Source: Pricia antarctica (lineage in GTDB: Bacteria > Bacteroidota > Bacteroidia > Flavobacteriales > Flavobacteriaceae). From it: a stretch of 64,000 bases of DNA. Below the pieces are notes generated by a model, which worked only from the letters and a program-made list of their open reading frames with translations, ran no database searches and was not told the origin of the DNA. Both the position numbers and the translations under genes were made by a program. Of this stretch, positions 43,020 through 52,841 are shown one piece after another. The stretch is from contig NZ_FNAO01000004.1 in the NCBI RefSeq assembly GCF_900101815.1, forward strand, positions 1-64,000. Reading direction: 5' to 3'. How positions within the stretch are numbered: the stretch's first letter is position 1; every line of letters starts with the position of its first letter.

Positions 43020-45140
43020 ATGAAGTTATTTCTTTTCCTTCTAGTCCTGCTTGAATCCTTTTTCATAAGTGCGCAACATCAAGATAAGGTCGACTTTGTT
43101 CGGGGCGAGATTGTAATAAGAACTCTTCCCAAAGAAAAACGGATTTTAGGTGAAGTGGCCTACACGTTCAAGGTATTGTCGGATGTGGATTCGGTTTTTC
43201 TGGATGCCCAAAACATGCACTTTTCTACCGTCAAGCTGAACGGGGCCAATGCTGAATATTCCAATACGGATACAATTATTTCCATTCATAAAAAGTTCAA
43301 AAAGGGACGGTCGTATAAACTGTTCCTTGATTATTCGGCAATCCCGAAGCAAACAGTCTATTTTTTGGGTTGGGATGATCGGGATATGGAGAATCAACAT
43401 GCCGTACCACCTGAGAGGCGGGCCGTACCCTCCGAAAAGCAGGTCTGGACACAAGGCCAAGGCAAATACACCAGCCACTGGCTGCCCAGTTTTGATGACA
43501 TGGAGGAAAAGGTGGAGTTCGACCTGAATATCACCTTTGATGCTTCGTACGAGGTGATTGCAAATGGAAAACTGATATCTGCAAAAAGGAATTCCACAGG
43601 AAAAAAAAGCTGGCAGTTCGATATGCAGCATCCCATGAGTAGTTATCTTTTAGCTTTTGCAATAGGAAACTACGAAAAACAGGAGCTGGTTTCCAAAAGT
43701 GGCATCCCGATACAGAATTTTTATTATCCGAAAGATAGCCTACGGGCGGAACCTACCTATCGGTATACCCGACGGATTTTTGATTTTCTAGAGGATGAAA
43801 TCGGAGTTCCTTATCCTTGGCAGAATTACAAACAGATTCCCGTTCATGATTTTCTGTACGCTGGTATGGAAAATACGGGAACTACGATTTTTTCGGATGG
43901 CTATGTCATCGATTCCACCGCATTCGTCGATAAAAACTATGTCAATGTCAACGCCCATGAACTGGCGCACCAATGGTTTGGGGACCTGGTGACGGAAAAG
44001 GATGGCAACCACCATTGGCTTCAAGAGGGTTTTGCTACGTACTATGCCTATTTAGCGGAAAGGGAAATTTTCGGCGAAGATCATTTTTACTGGAAATTGC
44101 ATATCACTTTGATGCAACTTCAAAGTATGGCCGTAAAAGGGGAGGGAGAAAGCCTGCTCAATCCGAAAGCCAGTAGTTTGACTTTTTATGAGAAAGGAGC
44201 TTTGGCACTTTTTATGCTGCGTGAGCAACTAGGGGACAAAGCTTTTCGCAAAGGCATCCAAAAGTACTTGCAAAAATACAGCTTTAAAAATGTAACGGTG
44301 TCGAATTTTTTGGAGGAAATGGAAAATGCATCCGGTAGCGATCTATCCGATTTTAAAAAAAATTGGTTGGATAATTCAGGCATCCCTTATGACGGGGCCA
44401 AAAAAAGACTTGCCGCGCATTGCGCATCCTTAAGGCTACTTTATGATATGGAAAGAGATTTGAGTAAGACGCCGCGTGACAGTATCGACTACGCGAAATA
44501 CTGGAACAGCAGCCCATCCATCCATTTGAAAGAATATATCCTAGAAAAATATCAGAATACCCTTTCCGAAGAAATCATCGAAAAGGCATTTGCTTCCGAT
44601 ACGGTTACCATACGGCAGGCGCTTTCCCTGGTAGATGATATCAAACGTTATCCGAAAGCAGCTTTTGAATCCCTATTGAACGACAAGAGCTATGTTACCG
44701 TTGAAAACACGCTGTTCAAACTTTGGCAAGCGTATCCGCAAGACAGAAAAATGTATCTGGATAAAACGAGGGAACTCCTCGGACTCCCCAATAAAAATCT
44801 ACGTCTTTTATGGCTAACCTTGGCCATGCTCACAGAGGATTATCAGGGAAGCAAAACCAAGGTGTATTTTGATGAATTAAGTGGCTATACCGACCCCCGA
44901 TATTCGTTTGAGATTAGGCAGGGCGCTTTTTTTTATTTGAAAGAAGCCTTTGGGTTTACCGACCAAAACCTAAAGGATTTGATTCAGGCCACAACCCATC
45001 ATTCTTGGCAGTTCAAGAAATTCGCACGGGATACATTGAATGAATTGTTGAAAGATCCGGATTATAAAAAACGGGTTAAAAACCTTACAAAAGAACTAAA
45101 CAGTGAAGAATTGCGTTATCTGAATAGTATTGAGTATTGA
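43020..45140 (+). CDS. M1 family aminopeptidase (secreted)
   Basis: A 706-residue M1 metallopeptidase with a signal peptide (FLFLLVLLESFFISAQ). The substrate-recognition motif appears as AGMENTGT near residue 283. The zinc motif is VNAHELAHQWFGD with the third ligand in WLQEGFATYYAY. A helical C-terminal region follows. M1 enzymes remove N-terminal residues from peptides in the periplasm or outside the cell. The protein is shorter than PepN and fits the flavobacterial periplasmic type. It lies upstream of the patatin gene on the same strand, 77 bases apart. Confidence 0.94.
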   Translation: MKLFLFLLVLLESFFISAQHQDKVDFVRGEIVIRTLPKEKRILGEVAYTFKVLSDVDSVFLDAQNMHFSTVKLNGANAEYSNTDTIISIHKKFKKGRSYKLFLDYSAIPKQTVYFLGWDDRDMENQHAVPPERRAVPSEKQVWTQGQGKYTSHWLPSFDDMEEKVEFDLNITFDASYEVIANGKLISAKRNSTGKKSWQFDMQHPMSSYLLAFAIGNYEKQELVSKSGIPIQNFYYPKDSLRAEPTYRYTRRIFDFLEDEIGVPYPWQNYKQIPVHDFLYAGMENTGTTIFSDGYVIDSTAFVDKNYVNVNAHELAHQWFGDLVTEKDGNHHWLQEGFATYYAYLAEREIFGEDHFYWKLHITLMQLQSMAVKGEGESLLNPKASSLTFYEKGALALFMLREQLGDKAFRKGIQKYLQKYSFKNVTVSNFLEEMENASGSDLSDFKKNWLDNSGIPYDGAKKRLAAHCASLRLLYDMERDLSKTPRDSIDYAKYWNSSPSIHLKEYILEKYQNTLSEEIIEKAFASDTVTIRQALSLVDDIKRYPKAAFESLLNDKSYVTVENTLFKLWQAYPQDRKMYLDKTRELLGLPNKNLRLLWLTLAMLTEDYQGSKTKVYFDELSGYTDPRYSFEIRQGAFFYLKEAFGFTDQNLKDLIQATTHHSWQFKKFARDTLNELLKDPDYKKRVKNLTKELNSEELRYLNSIEY

Positions 45141-45217
45141 GAATGAAGTAACCTTCACTTTTAAACATATCGGACGACAAGCTTTAACCAGTAAACACGA
45201 ACCATTAAAAAATCTCC

Positions 45218-46129
45218 ATGAGAGCATTGGTCATTTCCGGCGGTGGTAGCAAAGGCGCTTTTGCAGGCGGCGTTGCACAATATTTGATGCAGGAGCTGCA
45301 CCACACTTACGATCTATTTTTGGGCACCTCTACCGGAAGTCTGCTGATTTCCCATCTGGCCCTGCAAAAAATCGATAAGATCAAGCAGGTCTATACCTCG
45401 GTCAATCAGGATAGTATTTTTAGTAACTGCCCCTTTACGATTCAAAAAAAGTACGGCGTAAATACCATTGGTATCGACCATTGGAACGTACTTAAGAATT
45501 TTTACAAGGGAGCAAAGACATTTGGAGAGAGCCACAATCTTCACGAACTCATAAAAAATACGCTGACTCGCGAAGAATTCAATGATTTAAAGCAGGGTCC
45601 GATGGAAATTATTGTAACGGTCTCGAACCTTTCAATGAACCAAGTAGAGTACAAAAACATCAACGATTATGATTACGAGGAGTTCTGCGAATGGATTTGG
45701 ATTTCGTGCAATTATACTCCCTTTATGAGCTTGGTGCGTAAAAATGGATGCGAATATGCTGATGGGGGATTGGGGAATATGGTACCTATCGAGGAAGCTA
45801 TTAAACGTGGGGCGACCGGTGTCGACGTCATCGTACTACAGACTGAGGTCAGCCATTTAAACCGCCTTCCTTCAAGGAATCCTTTTTCGTTGATGACCAC
45901 TATGTTTGAGTTTATGCTCGACCGCATCGAGCACCAGAACATCCGCATCGGAAAATACGTGGCAAACCACAACGACGCTATTATCAATTTCTATTATACA
46001 CCCACGGTGCTCACTACGAATTCTCTTATTTTTGACCAAGAAAAAATGACGGCTTGGTGGGAGAGTGGTTTTAATTTTGCCAAGTTCAAAAATACGGAAC
46101 TGAATCAGATTAAGCCGGAAGTGGAGTAA
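45218..46129 (+). CDS. Patatin-like phospholipase
   Basis: A 303-residue cytoplasmic protein with the patatin oxyanion motif ISGGGSKGAFAGGVAQYL at the start, the serine nucleophile in FLGTSTGSLLISHLAL, and the catalytic aspartate in EYADGGLGNMVP. No signal peptide. These enzymes hydrolyse acyl esters of phospholipids. It shares its direction with the M1 peptidase gene and converges on the next gene with only 12 bases between stops. Confidence 0.92.
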   Translation: MRALVISGGGSKGAFAGGVAQYLMQELHHTYDLFLGTSTGSLLISHLALQKIDKIKQVYTSVNQDSIFSNCPFTIQKKYGVNTIGIDHWNVLKNFYKGAKTFGESHNLHELIKNTLTREEFNDLKQGPMEIIVTVSNLSMNQVEYKNINDYDYEEFCEWIWISCNYTPFMSLVRKNGCEYADGGLGNMVPIEEAIKRGATGVDVIVLQTEVSHLNRLPSRNPFSLMTTMFEFMLDRIEHQNIRIGKYVANHNDAIINFYYTPTVLTTNSLIFDQEKMTAWWESGFNFAKFKNTELNQIKPEVE

Positions 46130-46141
46130 GTGGGCAGTTGC

Positions 46142-46660
46142 CTACCAAAGATTCCCGATCTCTTTTTTGACAAACGACAAGGCTGTTGCAGAGGGTGAAT
46201 CCTTTTCCATGGTTTGGGTAAGAATATCTTCGCGCAATTTGTCTGCCGAATCGGTTTGGCTCATGGCGGCTTTACGAATCATTTGTACCGTTGCGCTTTT
46301 AGCGGCCTTGATAATGTTCCAGCACTCGTCGGTCATGTAGATTTGCTGTGATAGATTGTGATCGAACTCGTTTTCGATACTTTTTATGAGCAGGGCCTCG
46401 TAGGCATTTTTATCCGCAGATTTTGGCGCTACGCGAACAACAAGGCTGGCAATGGCAATGCGTTCTAAAAATAACGCCATACGCTCGTATGCCTGTAAAC
46501 GGATAGGGAGGGTATTCTTTTGGGTATCCTTATGAAGTAAAAAACGTCGACGGCCTTCTTCGTTCTTGGTATGAAGCTTAAAAAAGTAAAAAGCTACCAT
46601 ACCGGTTACGACGGCAGGTAGCAAAAAACCGAATAGTTGTAAAATTCCTTCTCCAGACAT
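46142..46660 (-). CDS. Hypothetical membrane-anchored protein
   Basis: A 172-residue protein with one N-terminal helix (LQLFGFLLPAVVTGMVAFYF) and then a helical soluble domain. Notable segments are TLPIRLQAYERMALFLERIA and FDHNLSQQIYMTDECWNIIK. No catalytic motif is evident. It resembles uncharacterised flavobacterial proteins I cannot name with certainty. Downstream of it on the same strand lies no partner; the OmpA-like gene upstream is about 120 bases away. Confidence 0.7.
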   Translation of the reverse strand: MSGEGILQLFGFLLPAVVTGMVAFYFFKLHTKNEEGRRRFLLHKDTQKNTLPIRLQAYERMALFLERIAIASLVVRVAPKSADKNAYEALLIKSIENEFDHNLSQQIYMTDECWNIIKAAKSATVQMIRKAAMSQTDSADKLREDILTQTMEKDSPSATALSFVKKEIGNLW

Positions 46661-46777
46661 ACTTCTTTGAATTGGTTACTGGATGTAGAACGAATTAATA
46701 TCGTAAAAATTATATGGAGTATGTCAGATTCAGATAAACTTTTTACCATCACGGCTGACCGCCGCCACCTTTACGGC

Positions 46778-47548
46778 TCAATTCTTCATTTCATCCCGGA
46801 CCATCAAATAAAAGTCGTCGAACTTTGGGTGTATTTTTAACTGAACCCCTTCTTTCAGGTTTCCGTCTCTTCCAATGGCAGTAATGCGTTCGGGTGCTAT
46901 GGCAAATTTGTCCTGTAGTACAGTCGATAGCGCGAGAGCCTGCTGTGCGGGCACATTCAGGTCACCGGTCATACTGAGCCCTTCAATATCCAACGCCGTG
47001 GTAGGATTGGCCTTTAAAACGTTCGCTATTTTTTCTGCCCATGCTTCTGCTTCGGGGGTTAATTTGATGCCCGTATCGCTTCCATAGAGACTGGCCAAAT
47101 CCGCTGAAACGACTATGGCCCCATTCGATACGGCAAGTTTGGCTTCTTCTCCCAAGGTCTGTTTTACGTTGGTCAAGACCACAATTATGGTCGAGTCATT
47201 ACTGGCAATGGCATTTTTGATAGACCGTAGTTTACCCTCGGTCGCCTGAAGGCTCTCGATGGCGCTGTTCGCGATATCAGAATTTTTATTTGAAACCGCC
47301 GTAAAATTGCTGATGTTCGACATCAGCGTATTATTCGATGCTTGAAGGTCTGCCACTTGGGCCTCAAAGGAAGTCGCCCTAGCCTCCGCTACTTTTTCGT
47401 TTCTTCTAGCATCTAAAACTTCTGATTTAATAGAGTCCAATTGCGATCTCAAGCTTTCTATTTTTTCGATCAATTCACTTTTTCTTTGGGCCTGCAAGGT
47501 CACGGAGGTACATATTATAAGGAAAAGTGTTGTTAGGAATGTCTTCAT
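46778..47548 (-). CDS. Secreted coiled-coil protein with OmpA-like C-terminal domain
   Basis: A 256-residue protein with signal peptide (FLTTLFLIICTSVTLQAQ) and a coiled coil (KSELIEKIESLRSQLDSIKS to about residue 90). The C-terminal domain at about residues 135-250 resembles the OmpA/MotB peptidoglycan-binding fold, with LTPEAEAWAEKIANVLKANP, TALDIEGL and APERITAIGRDGN. A peptidoglycan-linked envelope role is likely. Key OmpA residues are not all certain, so the family call is tentative. Confidence 0.7.
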   Translation of the reverse strand: MKTFLTTLFLIICTSVTLQAQRKSELIEKIESLRSQLDSIKSEVLDARRNEKVAEARATSFEAQVADLQASNNTLMSNISNFTAVSNKNSDIANSAIESLQATEGKLRSIKNAIASNDSTIIVVLTNVKQTLGEEAKLAVSNGAIVVSADLASLYGSDTGIKLTPEAEAWAEKIANVLKANPTTALDIEGLSMTGDLNVPAQQALALSTVLQDKFAIAPERITAIGRDGNLKEGVQLKIHPKFDDFYLMVRDEMKN

Positions 47549-47766
47549 TAATTATTGATTTTAGGGGAAATTTTTAAATTAATTTTTTAGTAGGTAATGT
47601 ATGTCATAAATCCGCGCAAAAATAAAGCATTCTTTTTTCTTGTGGAAATATTCGCTCTCTGGGTATGGAAGTACCTATTACATAAAACGGTGTTTTCATC
47701 AAGGGATGCTATCCCGATTGGAACGCTCAAAGGGCTATTGTATTGTATGTAGCCTAATGAAATTTG

Positions 47767-49485
47767 CTATTTTATGACTTTGGATAGCGCCCTAGTCCTT
47801 TTAACCTCTATTTTCTTGATCATCCATTCCGGATAACCGGATGCATCTTCTGCCTCATAGATTCTTAAGTGCTGGTTTTCAGAAGGAGCTTTCAGTTCAT
47901 CGGGATGGCAATCTAAAATTTGTGCAGCGGTATCGACCCCGGAATGGGAGGCGCCGGCTACTCCATGTGAAAGGATACTGGCACCGCAGAGATACAGATT
48001 CTCGATTTCGCTTTTGGCTTTGAACGCAAACGGGCCAATGTTTTTCAAACTTTTTTCGGTGCCATATACGTTGCCGTCGGTAGTGTTGATGTAGTATTCA
48101 TTCGTGATGGGCGTGCCCAAATCTTTATGCACGATATGATTGCTTATGCCTGGAACCTCCTTTTCAAGGCCTCGGATCATTTTTTGGGTAAGACGTTCTT
48201 TGAAGTCCAGATATTCTTGGGTGCGTTGCGCATCCTCATTTTTGTATTTTTCGAAAGCTTTATAGTCGATAAAGGTGATAGCTTCGATACAGTGATGCTT
48301 ACCATCAAAACTTGCGGGATCTTTAAGCGTAGTGCAGCTGATGAACATAGCCTCGAAAGCATCGCCTTGATCGATATCGGCGTTGAGAATTTGTTCGAAA
48401 GGATCGTTGCCGTCTGCTTCGGGCATCAACCAGAGGTTTCCGGAATCCAATCCCGCTTTGCGCACGTCCATATCCACCGTCAAAAAAAGCATGAGCGAGG
48501 TGCAGGAATATTTGGTCTTGGAGAGTTTCTTTTGCAATTTGGGACTTAAGTTTTCCTTTCCGATCAATGAATTGTAGGTAATTCCGACATCGGCGTTGGA
48601 TACGATGCGGTCCGCAAATAGTTGCTTCCCGTTTTCCAACGTCACTCCGACCGCACGTTTCTGTTGCTCGCCCTCTAAAATAATTTTGCTGACTCCGGTA
48701 CTTGTCCGGATTTCACCGGTATGTTTTTTTAGTGCATTGGTCATGGCCTTTATCAATGCGCCGCCACCGCCCATGGGGTAATATCCGCCCTGATAATAGT
48801 GGTACATCAGCGCGCTATGCAACACGAAAGGGACTTTGGAGGGTGATACCCCATGGTCGCCACATTGAACATTAAGCATATTTTTTAATAGCGGATCTTT
48901 AATATGCCAGCCGATGACCCGACGAAGACTGAAAAGTCCGTATTTGCCAAAATGTCGGGTGCGGTACGGCAGGGTCAATTTTTGCCAAAAACCCTTTATA
49001 TAAGGCATCGAATAAAGTTCTTTGCTGACTTTTCGGGTAAGTTCTAGATATTTACGGATGTTTTTCTCTTCCTTGGGAAAACGAACTGACAAACGATCGA
49101 CCAATTCTTCAAAATTAGCCGGATAATCGAAACGTTCCTCCCCGATATGAACGTGTTCATAGGCATCGGGATTCATACGGAAAAAGACCAAATCGTTGGC
49201 AATACCCAATCCTCGATACAGGTCACTAGTGGATTCACCCTCGCCCAAAAGCCCTACATAGTGAACTCCTGGGGTAAACCGATGTCCGTTGAGGTAAAAA
49301 CTATGGCACCAGCCGCCTGGTACGTCATGTTGTTCGAGTACCAGTACCTTTTGACCGGCGCGCGCCAAGCAGATTGCGGCCGCGAGACCACCGGCTCCGG
49401 ACCCGATGACGATGGTATCCCATTTTTCAGGAGTATCCAAAGCAGGGGTATCGCTATTTTCTGGCTGTTTTTTTTGGGAAGCCAT
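47767..49485 (-). CDS. NAD(P)/FAD-dependent oxidoreductase, CrtISO/RetSat-like
   Basis: A 572-residue protein with the FAD motif TIVIGSGAGGLAAAICLARA near residue 25, GGWCHSFYLNGHRFTPGVHY, the phytoene-desaturase-like YYPMGGGGALIKAMTNAL, and the C-terminal FAD site LYLCGASILSHGVAGASHSG. The architecture is that of carotenoid isomerase, retinol saturase and phytoene desaturase relatives. The exact substrate is unknown; no other carotenoid gene is nearby. It is followed downstream on the same strand by a 218-base gap and the OmpA-like gene. Confidence 0.87.
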   Translation of the reverse strand: MASQKKQPENSDTPALDTPEKWDTIVIGSGAGGLAAAICLARAGQKVLVLEQHDVPGGWCHSFYLNGHRFTPGVHYVGLLGEGESTSDLYRGLGIANDLVFFRMNPDAYEHVHIGEERFDYPANFEELVDRLSVRFPKEEKNIRKYLELTRKVSKELYSMPYIKGFWQKLTLPYRTRHFGKYGLFSLRRVIGWHIKDPLLKNMLNVQCGDHGVSPSKVPFVLHSALMYHYYQGGYYPMGGGGALIKAMTNALKKHTGEIRTSTGVSKIILEGEQQKRAVGVTLENGKQLFADRIVSNADVGITYNSLIGKENLSPKLQKKLSKTKYSCTSLMLFLTVDMDVRKAGLDSGNLWLMPEADGNDPFEQILNADIDQGDAFEAMFISCTTLKDPASFDGKHHCIEAITFIDYKAFEKYKNEDAQRTQEYLDFKERLTQKMIRGLEKEVPGISNHIVHKDLGTPITNEYYINTTDGNVYGTEKSLKNIGPFAFKAKSEIENLYLCGASILSHGVAGASHSGVDTAAQILDCHPDELKAPSENQHLRIYEAEDASGYPEWMIKKIEVKRTRALSKVIK

Positions 49486-49536
49486 GTGGGGTCTAAATCA
49501 CTAAAGGTTTAATTCGTCCAAAACGGAGTACCTAAC

Positions 49537-50226
49537 CTATTTCTTCAAGCCTTCCTCAATCGCCTTCTCAACTAAAGGCTCCATCACTTTATAACCTGCG
49601 ACGGTTGGGTGTACTTCATCGTCCGCGTATTTTTTGGGGAGTCCGTTGCGGTCATCTGCCATGGCGGAAAAATAATCGAGATAGATATGTCCCTTTTCCT
49701 CGGCATAAGCTTTAATCATTTTGTTCAGTTCAATAATTTTAGGCGCCGGTTCCATTCCGGGTTTCCAGGGATAGTCAAAAGCGGGCAGGGTAGAAGAGAG
49801 CACTACTTTGATTCCGTTCGCATGGGCGATTTCCGCCATTGATTTGATATTATCGGCAATCATCTCCAAAGTCGAGGGCCCCGTGTTTCCCGCAATGTCG
49901 TTGGTACCGGCGAGAATGACTACTACTTTGGGTTTTAGGTCGACGACATCCTGACGAAAACGGATGAGCATTTGTGGCGTGGTCTGTCCGCTGATTCCTC
50001 GGTTCACGTACGGTTTTCCTTCGAAGAATTCCGGTCTTTTGTTGAGCCATCCTATGGTGATGGAGTTGCCCATAAACACTACACGGTCGACATCGGCGGC
50101 GGGTGTTCCTAGTTTTTGATTAGCTTCCTGAAACTCCTTAAGATTGGGCCAGTCTTGGGCTTGAATACCTTCGGCAAGGCCTAGGGCTACTAAAAAGGCA
50201 AGTAAAGTGGATTTTAAGTTTTTCAT
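49537..50226 (-). CDS. SGNH/GDSL hydrolase (secreted)
   Basis: From ATG 50226 the product has 229 residues with signal peptide (LLAFLVALGLAEGIQAQ). SGNH blocks: block I VVFMGNSITIGW, II VNRGISGQTTPQ, III ILAGTNDIAG, V YADDEVHPTVAGYKVM with the Asp/His pair. The GNS form of block I instead of GDS is common in this subclass. Likely an esterase acting on carbohydrate or lipid substrates in the periplasm. The frame is open further upstream without coding character; the signal peptide decides the start. Confidence 0.9.
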   Translation of the reverse strand: MKNLKSTLLAFLVALGLAEGIQAQDWPNLKEFQEANQKLGTPAADVDRVVFMGNSITIGWLNKRPEFFEGKPYVNRGISGQTTPQMLIRFRQDVVDLKPKVVVILAGTNDIAGNTGPSTLEMIADNIKSMAEIAHANGIKVVLSSTLPAFDYPWKPGMEPAPKIIELNKMIKAYAEEKGHIYLDYFSAMADDRNGLPKKYADDEVHPTVAGYKVMEPLVEKAIEEGLKK

Positions 50227-50312
50227 GGTTCTTTTTTTATCAGTGTATCTCTCTGAATCCTCCCCGAGCACCGCTGTTGAATGGTTATAACACAGAGATT
50301 CGCAGCGATAAT

Positions 50313-50774
50313 TCATTTCAGATTATCGAATTGTTTTTGTTCTTCCAAAGTCAACGGCAACTCCTTTTTAATTTTCTCCGCTGTTGGCCGCTGAACGAAG
50401 AGATAAACGATCAAGGCTATGGCAATGATCAAATATAAGGCATTTCCACTCCAAAAATAAGCCGTCAAAGCCAAAAATCCGGGGCCTTCTAAAAGGGCGT
50501 ATTTGATTAACGATGTGATCTGATGTTTTCTTAGTTTAATTGATAGATTTTCTTTCCTTGATATGGATTCTATCCGTTTTTTGAACACCAACTGGCTTAA
50601 AAAGTAGCCTGCGGCTGCCACTATCGGTACTATGTAAATAAAGATATCTTGCTGGTTCATACGTGCCGTAAAATCACCATTTTGATAAAAGGCGAAAACG
50701 GCACAAAGCACTAAACCTACGCAGAGGGCAAGATGGATTGTCGCTAGTATTTTTAGAAATCTTTTGGGCTGCAT
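50313..50774 (-). CDS. Small four-helix membrane protein of unknown function
   Basis: From ATG 50774 the product has 153 residues. Hydrophobic stretches are ILATIHLALCVGLVLCAVFA, FIYIVPIVAAAGYFL, LLEGPGFLALTAYFW and LYLIIAIALIVYLFVQ, followed by a short charged tail (EKIKKELPLTLEEQKQFDNL). It resembles flavobacterial hypothetical membrane proteins without assigned function. It is transcribed toward the SGNH hydrolase, 86 bases apart. Confidence 0.75.
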   Translation of the reverse strand: MQPKRFLKILATIHLALCVGLVLCAVFAFYQNGDFTARMNQQDIFIYIVPIVAAAGYFLSQLVFKKRIESISRKENLSIKLRKHQITSLIKYALLEGPGFLALTAYFWSGNALYLIIAIALIVYLFVQRPTAEKIKKELPLTLEEQKQFDNLK

Positions 50775-50941
50775 AGTGTTGTAATTACGTTGGAGCAAAG
50801 GACATATTGTCAAATAGAAGTTCTTTTAACGAAAAAACAGTCTAAGGATTTATTGGTGAAGGTATATTCGATTGCTAATTGAAGTGATCCTCAATATTCT
50901 AAATACTTCACTAAACCTTAGCTTATCAATATAGTAAGCGT

Positions 50942-52477
50942 TTAATACTTCGCACTTTCTCCCTTCGCCAAAGTCCGTTCGATAAACGCCCTGATGTCGT
51001 TGTTGGACTTTTCGAGATCGTCACGTCGCAAATACATCATGTGGCCGCTGCGATACCCCTTAAACTCAAAACGGTCTTTCATGCGACCGCTGGGATCGAC
51101 TTGCCACATCGTATATTTGGCGCCAAAGTAGGTGACGGCACCGTCATAATAGCCGCTTTGAACCAGGACATTCAGATATGGATTTTGTGCCATAGCCTGG
51201 CGCAAATCATCGCGAGTGGTATCATTTTCATTGTCCCACGGATGCACGGGCCCGAACATATTGTATTTGATATCCGTCTTAAAGTTGAGTTCTTCCTGCA
51301 TATAATAATTGATGGCGGGGGTGAAGGAATGTAGCCAAGAGGTAAGTTCGGGGTTATAATCTGGGTCCATACCCGCTACTTGCCGGTCGAAGCCCAAATA
51401 CCGGCTGTCGAGCCTTCCTAGGGTATAGGCTCCTTTATCCTTTAAAAGATTTTTCCAGAAATAGGATGGGGGTACGACCAGATTTTGGTCGAGAATCGCT
51501 TCTTTGGATAAACCGGAATAATAGGCCATTTTTTCGGCTACGGCATTTTTATCGGTATCCGTGATGTTCCAGCCTTTGGCCAAAGCGGGAATCAGGGTGT
51601 TCAAGGTGTATTCTTCGGATTCCGGAAGGATTTTAAGCAGGTCCTTATTCTGAAGTTCTGCCGGAAGTGCCTTATGGTACCAAGCGGCAGCCGTAAAATA
51701 CGGAAGGTTGAGCGCATCGGAAACCGGTCCGCCGTTGCGAAGGATTTTATAATCGGCGGGCGAGACCATGATTACGCCGTTCAGATACATCCATTGCTGC
51801 TCTTGCAAGGCCAAGGACAGGCCCATCACACGGGTACCGCCATAACTTTCGCCAATAATGTATTTCGGCGATCGCCAGCGGTTATTACGGGTTACAAAAG
51901 TGTTCAACCATTCCGCTAAATATTTTATATCGGAATTGATGCCGAAAAACTTCTTGCGATCTTTTTCGTCCAATTCCTCGGGAATTGTTCGGGAATATCC
52001 CGTATTTGCCGGATTCACATAGACAATATCAGTAACGTCCAACACCGAAAACGGATTATCCTGTACGCCATATGGTTGCACGGGATAGCCTTCATCGTCG
52101 ATTTTCAGCGCACGCGGCCCCGTATAGGCCAAATGCATCCACACCGAAGCCGAGCCCGGACCGCCGTTGAAGGAAATCAACAAAGGTCTCGCGGCGCGGT
52201 CCTTGACATTGTTACGGGTATAATAGGTATACTGAAGTGCAGCGATCGGTTGGCCGTTTTCGTCCCAAGCAGGCTGCATACCCGTAATGGCGGTGTACTC
52301 GATGGGGGTTCCATTGATCGTAACGCTGTGTTGCGTGGTAATGGTCGTGTCGATGGGAATTTTACGCTGATGTTCCGATTGCAACTCGGCTTTAGGCTCG
52401 GGGGGATCCTTTTTCTGGGCTTGGAGAGGAAATTGAAAGCTAAATAGTAAAAGGATACCGAGATATAATTTATTCAT
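50942..52477 (-). CDS. S10 family serine carboxypeptidase-like protein
   Basis: From ATG 52477 the product has 511 residues and a signal peptide (LYLGILLLFSFQFPLQAQ). Family S10 landmarks are ISFNGGPGSASVWMHLAYTG around the oxyanion region, the nucleophile serine in IIGESYGGTRVMG, an aspartate near NVLVQSGYYDGA, and the histidine in YRSGHMMYLR. It removes C-terminal residues from peptides in the periplasm. The open frame extends 70 codons upstream but that part lacks a signal sequence and coding character. Confidence 0.9.
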   Translation of the reverse strand: MNKLYLGILLLFSFQFPLQAQKKDPPEPKAELQSEHQRKIPIDTTITTQHSVTINGTPIEYTAITGMQPAWDENGQPIAALQYTYYTRNNVKDRAARPLLISFNGGPGSASVWMHLAYTGPRALKIDDEGYPVQPYGVQDNPFSVLDVTDIVYVNPANTGYSRTIPEELDEKDRKKFFGINSDIKYLAEWLNTFVTRNNRWRSPKYIIGESYGGTRVMGLSLALQEQQWMYLNGVIMVSPADYKILRNGGPVSDALNLPYFTAAAWYHKALPAELQNKDLLKILPESEEYTLNTLIPALAKGWNITDTDKNAVAEKMAYYSGLSKEAILDQNLVVPPSYFWKNLLKDKGAYTLGRLDSRYLGFDRQVAGMDPDYNPELTSWLHSFTPAINYYMQEELNFKTDIKYNMFGPVHPWDNENDTTRDDLRQAMAQNPYLNVLVQSGYYDGAVTYFGAKYTMWQVDPSGRMKDRFEFKGYRSGHMMYLRRDDLEKSNNDIRAFIERTLAKGESAKY

Positions 52478-52841
52478 CAAAGGAGGGTTTTGGGTAGGCT
52501 TTAAAAATAGGTAAAAAAGTTTGGGGTTTAGGCGTACGGTAGTTAATATATCCACTTTCCCTACTTTCAAATACAAACTATCCAATCCTTTTCTTCCAGA
52601 AGTTTGAAAAGAGGTTAATCCCATTGGGTTGTATTCTTCGGTCTTGCCTCGTTTGTTAGAGCAAAGTTTGAAAACGAATAGTTTCATCCAATAAAAAAAG
52701 CTTTCTTCTGCAGAATGGTTCTTGCGCCTTCCCCGAGGATTATGTACTATTTGAGTCTATCTTGGTTCAATCGTAAGACCTTTAATCGATAACATCTCAC
52801 CATCCAATTCATCCTAAAAATCTTACTTCGGACAAAAACGC
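52478..52841. other. 364-base intergenic region
   Basis: No gene is supported between the S10 peptidase start and the TIGR02757 gene stop. The minus-strand frame running into the peptidase gene through here has no convincing start or homology. The region probably holds the peptidase promoter. Confidence 0.45.

Noticed and set aside
52478-52687. N-terminal extension of the S10 peptidase frame
   Set aside because: The signal peptide starts at ATG 52477; the upstream codons have no coding character.
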